Below, one piece after another: positions 62,919 to 64,000 of a DNA stretch of 64,000 bases (position 1 is the stretch's first letter; each line of letters starts with the position of its first letter). Position numbers and translations under genes: made by a program. The notes below the pieces were generated by a model that did no database searches, had not been told where the DNA came from, and worked only from the letters and a program-made list of their open reading frames with translations. This DNA is from Acinetobacter larvae (GTDB taxonomy: Bacteria > Pseudomonadota > Gammaproteobacteria > Pseudomonadales > Moraxellaceae), in NCBI RefSeq assembly GCF_001704115.1, contig NZ_CP016895.1, forward strand, positions 1,798,001-1,862,000, written 5' to 3'.

Positions 62919-64000
62919 TCATGTTAGGGCAACTCGCTGCATTTGCTTACGATAAAGTCGACTACGACAAGCTAGCATCTGTTGTTCTTTAAGCAATGCC
63001 CACCACGGTGCAACATTGGGCTTGGCAGCTAGCCCTCGGCTATGACGTTGTAACTGATACTTTACGCGTGCCATCTCGACCAAAGCGGCTAAGGTTTTGT
63101 TGGACCATTGGATTGGCGGCAATTGTGCTGCTACGGGATCATCATGTTGCCATAAAGTGACTAAATCAGGCATCAATGCCAAAGCTGTAGCGATCCCCAC
63201 CATGGCAATACCATCTGATAATACCTGTTCAGCAACCGCTTTACGGCGTATACCACCAGTCAACATCACTGGCATGTGTGCCACATTGACAATCTCTGTG
63301 GCAAATTCCAAGAAATAAGCTTCTCGTGCCAAACTACGCTCATCACGAGTCTTCCCTTGCATTGCCGGTGCTTCATAGCTGCCACCAGAAATCTCGACCA
63401 AATCGACCGCTTCAGCATTGAGCATACTGACGACTTGTTGTGCTTCTGCTGGGCTAAAACCGCCGCGTTGAAAATCTGCAGAGTTCAATTTGACTGCTAC
63501 AGCAAAGTTTTTGGAAACCACAGCGCGAATTGCGCGAATAATCTCCAATAACAAACGTGCACGATTTTCCAGTGAACCGCCCCAGCGGTCTTGTCGTTGA
63601 TTGGTTAATGGTGATAAAAACTGGCTCAGCAAATAACCATGTGCGGCATGAACTTCAACGCCATCAAAACCCGCTTGCTCAGCCAATTGTGCTGTACGGC
63701 TAAAACGCTGAATCAGCTCTGTGATCATCGCTTCAGTCATGGCAATGGGGCGATTAAAACGCTTGGACATATTGCCTAAATTCATGGCAACCGCAGAAGG
63801 TGCCCAGGTTTGCTGTCCCAAATTTGCTTGCATTTGCCGCCCAGGATGATTGATTTGCATCCAAACCTGTGCGCCATGTGCACGGCTGACGTCTGCCCAT
63901 TTCCGAAAAGCAGATAAATGTTGCTCATTTTCAAGCACCACACCCGCAGGTCCAGTCATCGCACGGCGATCAACCATGACATTGCCTGTAATAATCAATC
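62919..64000 (-). CDS. NADH:flavin oxidoreductase, Old Yellow Enzyme family (N-terminus beyond window)
   Basis: At least 359 residues of a TIM-barrel FMN enzyme; the start lies past the window end. Visible blocks are WMQINHPGRQMQ (FMN/substrate region), EQAGFDGVEVHAAHGYLLSQ (His-type catalytic pair region), FLSPLTNQRQDRWGGSLENR and the phosphate-binding MPVMLTGGIRR with GIAMVGIATAL. Such enzymes reduce activated alkenes using NAD(P)H. The C-terminal part lacks the iron-sulfur and FAD domains of 2,4-dienoyl-CoA reductase. Its stop codon abuts the merR stop with no spacing. Confidence 0.88.
   Translation of the reverse strand, partial: LIITGNVMVDRRAMTGPAGVVLENEQHLSAFRKWADVSRAHGAQVWMQINHPGRQMQANLGQQTWAPSAVAMNLGNMSKRFNRPIAMTEAMITELIQRFSRTAQLAEQAGFDGVEVHAAHGYLLSQFLSPLTNQRQDRWGGSLENRARLLLEIIRAIRAVVSKNFAVAVKLNSADFQRGGFSPAEAQQVVSMLNAEAVDLVEISGGSYEAPAMQGKTRDERSLAREAYFLEFATEIVNVAHMPVMLTGGIRRKAVAEQVLSDGIAMVGIATALALMPDLVTLWQHDDPVAAQLPPIQWSNKTLAALVEMARVKYQLQRHSRGLAAKPNVAPWWALLKEQQMLACRSRLYRKQMQRVALT

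Overview
The window looks like chromosome of an Acinetobacter-like gammaproteobacterium (Moraxellaceae). This is inferred from the AT-rich base composition, the mix of IS3, IS4, IS5 and IS982 elements, the hut gene order, and the SrpI-type encapsulin/cysteine desulfurase pairs known from Acinetobacter. No database search was possible.

Layout. 1-0.85 kb is the edge of an integrated element: an integrase gene cut by the window start, next to a tRNA-Val(GAC). 1.5-8.7 kb is an IS-rich strip: an IS5-family element nested in an IS4-family element, an Fe/Mn superoxide dismutase gene, an IS3-family element beside an inverted piece of itself, an LRAT-type gene whose stop codon touches the IS, and an IS982-family element with an internal amber codon. 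8.8-12.4 kb holds an O-acyltransferase and a DAHP synthase gene (aroG type) preceded by what reads as a Tyr/Phe attenuator with two aromatic-rich leader ORFs. 12.5-16.4 kb (minus) is sulfur cluster 1: serine O-acetyltransferase, family 2A encapsulin shell, and encapsulated cysteine desulfurase. 16.7-24.9 kb is the histidine utilisation operon hutU-hutH-permease-hutI-hutG with the convergent repressor gene hutC. The same 10-bp palindrome lies upstream of hutU and of hutC. 25-32.2 kb is iron uptake: a FecI/FecR/TonB-receptor surface-signalling set and a second TonB receptor, both with Fur-box-like sites. 32.4-35.3 kb (minus) is sulfur cluster 2, a paralogous shell plus desulfurase pair. 35.4-44.2 kb is a second iron block: a receptor fragment, an N-terminally truncated FecR, a large STN receptor, a degenerate Fur-like regulator and a DUF3649/PepSY/DUF3325 set. 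44.3-47.5 kb (minus) holds a second serine O-acetyltransferase, a rhodanese and a tatABC operon. 47.8-52.6 kb has a hydrolase, a remnant of an RND pump, a TauD-like dioxygenase, an FAD oxidase and a YdcH-like protein. 52.7-58.6 kb looks like lysine/pipecolate or related amino-acid catabolism (permease, LysR regulator, FAD amine oxidase, aldehyde dehydrogenase). 58.9-64 kb has a HasR-like STN receptor, an M23 peptidase, a MerR regulator and an Old Yellow Enzyme cut by the window end.

How the parts fit. In both sulfur clusters the desulfurase starts inside the last codons of the shell gene, so the pairs are translationally coupled. The acetyltransferases would feed cysteine synthesis, the encapsulated desulfurases would release sulfur from cysteine into the shell, and the rhodanese could move sulfane sulfur. 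Without the 35.4-44.2 kb iron block, rhodanese, acetyltransferase, shell and desulfurase would form one co-oriented series that parallels cluster 1. The iron block therefore appears to split a sulfur operon. The most noteworthy items are the duplicated sulfur encapsulin system with a repeated aromatic motif in the cargo tail, the aroG attenuator with two leader ORFs, and a Cys/His-rich micro-ORF beside shell gene 2.
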